A stretch of DNA of 64,000 nt from the NCBI GenBank assembly GCA_963921935.1, contig OY998180.1, positions 64,620,551-64,684,550 on the forward strand. The letters run 5' to 3'. The first letter of the stretch is position 1; every line of letters begins with the position of its first letter. A model generated the notes under the pieces. That model saw only the letters and a list, made by a program, of their open reading frames with translations. It did not search any database and was not told where the DNA came from. Source of the DNA: Galeruca laticollis. Taxonomy: Eukaryota > Arthropoda > Insecta > Coleoptera > Chrysomelidae. The translations under genes were made by a program, and so were the position numbers. Shown piece by piece: positions 60,561-64,000 of this stretch.

Positions 60561-62553
60561 TTATTAGTAGGTAGATTTGAATTTCTTTAAGAATTGGTGC
60601 GTCCTGTATATTGTGTATAGATCGCGTACGAAGTGACTTCCAGTAATTTTAAAAATGGATTTGTCTTTCTTTTGAGAAAGGAGAATGAAACACATATTCT
60701 AGTAATTGGAATGTTGACGGTTGTTACAAATCCATGTGAAGCTATAATTTACACATTAAAGACAGTTTTTAGAAACCTAAGATAACATTTTTAAAACCTT
60801 ATTACTCGTCTTAAATTAAATAAAATTTAATTAAATTGCGTTAGTTATAACGCATTATCATGTGACTACGAACACCAATCAGAGCGCGCTGACGTCAATG
60901 CACGAACAAGTGGAATTATTTCTGAGAACGCAGTTACAAGCATAAACTATTTTTCTTGATAATTTGTTAGAACATCTATAATATTTTACGATTTTTATCA
61001 TAATGGAGACTAGATCCATCAAAAGAAATAGTTGTAACTTACCGAAAATTGATTCTATAACGGTGCGAGTTTCTTTGCTAGAAACATAGTTTTTGTACAG
61101 TGGAGAAAAACATTAAAATGTCTTTAAAAGTAACTATAATTGTTCATTGACATACGTAATCAGAAATGGGAGAGAGAGACCTCACTCATTTTATATACTC
61201 TTTTATCAAATTTAGAGCTACTTATCATCTATATCTACGAAATAAAACTTGAAATCAGCTCTGTAAACAAACAAACTACTAATGAACTAATGAATAATTG
61301 ACTTTATATTTCAACCACAACCAAAAATATCTAACATGATTTTCAATATATATTTGTAGTTTATCAGAGTTTATAACTTACATTGAAGTAAATGAAAAAG
61401 ACTCTACATCTCAAATGTAGTTTGTAGAAAAATGGCATTAAGTAAAACGGAAACTCTGTACTACAGCATATAGTATTCCAAGTCGAAGGGGCAACTAGTT
61501 TCGGCACACTGAGCTATCATATAATAATAATATATAATTCACATGAAAAGTATTATGAAATGAAAGCTGTCACATTCCCGTGGCATTCAGCAGAATCCAA
61601 GATGTGTCAGTAGGTATTATGAGAAAAATACTGTTGGCAAATTTTATTAAAAATAGTTAGGAAAATTTACATAACTATGCAAACGTCAAACAATATTGAA
61701 ATTGGACAGCATTAAGAGAAGTCATTGAAATTAAATTAATGTCTAATTAAAAGAAAAAGAAATTATGGACTTCGTCGTACGGCAGAATCCGTCTGAAGCA
61801 AGTCCAGTATTTGATTAGTCGTAGTGGGAAGAAGGTCAATGGAGAGGACCTAATGGGGACTAACGAAAAACAACTTTTGCTTTCTGTTAGTCCGCATGAT
61901 AATAAGTATATACTCAGAATTCATATTTTAACACTGATAATTCACACAATTTGTATATTAATAGTCGTAGGAAAAATAGAGTACATAACTCGTTAGAAAT
62001 TGTATTTCCTGCACTCGTACGAAATATGTCACTCTCCACACTTCTTATACAATGCTATTCAAATTCGAGTCTATGTATTAGAATCATGGTAACGGTAAGA
62101 GATATAGGGATGAATAAATGGGGACAAAGTTGTGTATTTCAGAGGTCATTTATTTGATCCAAGACAATCTAGCTGTAGTTCAGATGTAAATACTACGCCG
62201 ATATGAAACGTGACTTGGCATTAGAAACAATGCAATTAAAAATATAGATTCGTATTTGAAAATAAAAACTTAAGGGTGGCCCAATTTTAACGATATTTTC
62301 CATACAATTTTTTTTCACACAGAGCATGCCGCACAAATGTTTAGTTCGAATATACATGCTTTTGAATCTGTAACTTACAGAATAATCCACGTTATACATC
62401 CAAAGAAATTATTTTTTACTTTCTAGCGCATTCGAATAAGCGTTAGTCTTTGAAAAGTTTTTTATGATTTTATACAAATCACCCAAATTTCAAATCGTCC
62501 GCTTATTTAATAACAAAATAGCGGGCTGGCTAGTAATTTCGTTGGCAAACTAT
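60561..62553. other. AT-rich stretch without recognised genes
   Basis: About 2 kb with short chance frames only. A perfect CRE-like palindrome TGACGTCA lies near 60890 within a GC-richer patch (60840-60960). I cannot link it to a gene. Confidence 0.5.
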
Positions 62554-63125
62554 ACAGGGTGTTTCCTAAGTAATATAAAATATTATAGTGGACGCTTCGT
62601 CACTCCATTTTAAGACGAAAAGTTCTTATAAACATGTGCAATAAGTCCTGTCGGTAATGAGATACAGGGTGCTGAATTGTTGTATTATTTCAAATTTGAT
62701 GTTTTATAACTCAGTCTGTAATGCCGGTGGAAAAGTGCCGTATTTTTTTTATAATTGTACTTACTCCCCTCTTTGGTTCTTTTCAATTCATAACCGTAGC
62801 CGCTACGAATTTTTTAGGTGGCTAAACATTTTTATTACAAATCACCTTAAAAAAATTCGTAGCAGCTAAGTTTATGGATTGGAAAAGATTAAATTAGTTA
62901 GAATCGAAAGAGTAGGGTAAGTACAATAATAAAAAAATACGGCATTTTTCCACCGGCATTACAAAACGAGTTATAAAACATCAAAGTTGAAATAATAAAA
63001 CCATTCAATACCCTGTATCTCATTGACGACAAGACTTATAACACATGTTTATGAGAACTTTTCGTCTTAAAATGGAGTGACGAAGCGCCCACTACAATAT
63101 TTTAGATTACTTAGGAAACACCTGT
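62554..63125. mobile_element. Fold-back MITE (572 bp)
   Basis: The left arm from ACAGGGTGTTTCCTAAGTAA runs to about 62823. It is mirrored by the right arm, which ends TTACTTAGGAAACACCTGT at 63125, with a spacer of only ~20 bases near 62824-62843. The arms share blocks such as 'ggagtgacgaagcg' in inverse and 'aatgccggtggaaaa/ttttccaccggcatt', with a few percent divergence. The outer ends lie in TATA/TATA context, so a TA duplication is possible. No coding capacity. Confidence 0.88.
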
Positions 63126-64000
63126 ATATATGGAGAACATATATTTATTTGGTATATGTACTGTTTATTTTTTGTACGAACATTTGTATAAGTTTCATCA
63201 AATATTTTTTTATGTCTATTCTATCTAAAACGCACAATAGAGAAGAGCTTTAATGATGATACTGATCTGAAAACTTGTAGAGTCATGATGGATTCCTCAC
63301 TACTTCATTATCTCTTTAGATTCCTTATTCTTCTGATATGATCTTCATTAGCGTTACACCTAAGTCTAGCAATTCAAGTGTATTCAAGACTTTTTTTAAA
63401 ATTTCGTGTTCACGCTTTTCTTTTTGATATTCCATTTCAAAGTTTTCCGTCAAAATTCAGAGCCTAACTTTTCACGGGTTTCGAATTATTCAAGAGTATG
63501 AAAAAAACCTTCATCAAACTCACACGGCTCAATGGATCATATAAAGGAAAAGTGATTTCAATCGCCCTATTTTGAGCTGTAGTTGACTCTGTAGGAAATA
63601 TTGTATGTTGGTCTGGGACACCCTGTATACAGACATCACACCAGTAGAACCATTAGCACTTGTTTAAATTTTGTATTTATCAGACTCCCTCTATATTGGA
63701 ACATAGCTCCCATTTTTGCTCTGCACTGTCTGAAACCGGTGGTGTAGTAATGAATAGACTAGAGTTTTTTCACCAAACCGCTTGGTGTTGGGAAAAAAAC
63801 TATCGTATAAACATAGTATTGCTCTCTACAACTTTTATTTGAGACATTTTCTTCCTTAGATCAAAAAGGATGCAGTTATCGTTATACAGTTATCATTGAT
63901 ACACCCTGTATATGCCAGAGAGAGTTTCAACGTCTCTCAAATTTTTGTGAGATTGAATATTCTAGGTCAACTACTAACAATCCACCTAATCTAATCTGAT
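63126..64000. other. Right edge: AT-rich sequence with two transposon-end motifs
   Basis: ACACCCTGTATA occurs at 63618-63629 and again at 63901-63912 in the same orientation. It matches the type of terminus seen in the fold-back MITE (ACAGGGTGT in inverse). No open frame with a recognised motif is present. Confidence 0.5.

Noticed and set aside
60885..60900. TGACGTCA as a regulated promoter element
   Set aside because: No gene or transcription start can be tied to it, and one 8-bp palindrome in 64 kb is unremarkable.
61811..62399. Short frames between PLE-2 and the fold-back MITE
   Set aside because: 60-70 codons in AT-rich DNA with no motif, no codon-use signal and no homologue within the window.

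Overview
The window reads as eukaryotic, AT-rich DNA from an arthropod, most likely an insect. I infer this from its transposable elements: Jockey, I-like, R1-like and R4/Dong-like non-LTR elements, CR1/L2-like elements, Penelope-like elements with GIY-YIG nucleases, a Gypsy LTR element, a Buster/Charlie-type hAT element, and an ORF1 of the DUF4780 type. I cannot name a species. I found no convincing single-copy host gene. Nearly all coding sequence is mobile-element sequence, much of it decayed and nested.

Layout. 1-9260: an old Jockey element (gag relics at 510-1300 and 5580-5940, ORF2 at 6605-9260) interrupted by a decayed R1/LOA-like element (1496-5413), a 173-bp repeat block and a (TA)n tract. 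10693-13282: a broken hAT transposon with near-perfect 8-bp target duplications. 13616-25072: an 11.4-kb structure with two inverted arms of about 3.2 kb, ~97% alike by eye. They carry rearranged pieces of an unrecognised, possibly replication-initiator-like gene, here called gene X. The centre holds an I-like retroelement fused to a Penelope 3' end, plus the best preserved X open frame. 25918-30242: a nearly intact R4/Dong-like element (minus strand) with an N-terminal OTU cysteine-protease domain, flanked on both sides by TAA/TTA microsatellite. 30386-33400: a CR1/L2-like element (D1a). 33404-37850: an R1-clade element split by a clean 1281-bp insertion. 37857-48290: a second R4-like element (R4-2) split by a full-length Gypsy element (37974-46415, TSD GGTT), whose 3' LTR is itself split by a 421-bp insertion. 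48289-54114: a chain of retroelements (D2, D1b, R4-3) joined end to end by TTA microsatellites. 54514-56430: Penelope element PLE-1. 56448-56790: a MITE with perfect 48-bp inverted termini. 58850-60560: Penelope element PLE-2. 62554-63125: a fold-back MITE. Remaining stretches are AT-rich with no gene I can support.

How the parts relate. The insertions give a relative history. Gypsy landed in R4-2, and removing it rejoins the R4-2 C-terminal frame. The 421-bp element then landed in the Gypsy LTR. The 1281-bp element landed in the R1 element, and removing it rejoins the R1 frame. TAA/TTA microsatellites act as shared junctions for three R4-like and three CR1/L2-like copies. Three signals deserve most attention. 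First, the 11.4-kb inverted structure with gene X. Second, hammerhead-ribozyme-like cores in the 3' regions of two Penelope families. Third, a pair of tandem stem-loops in the PLE-2 3' region that share an identical 12-nt loop and show compensatory stem changes.
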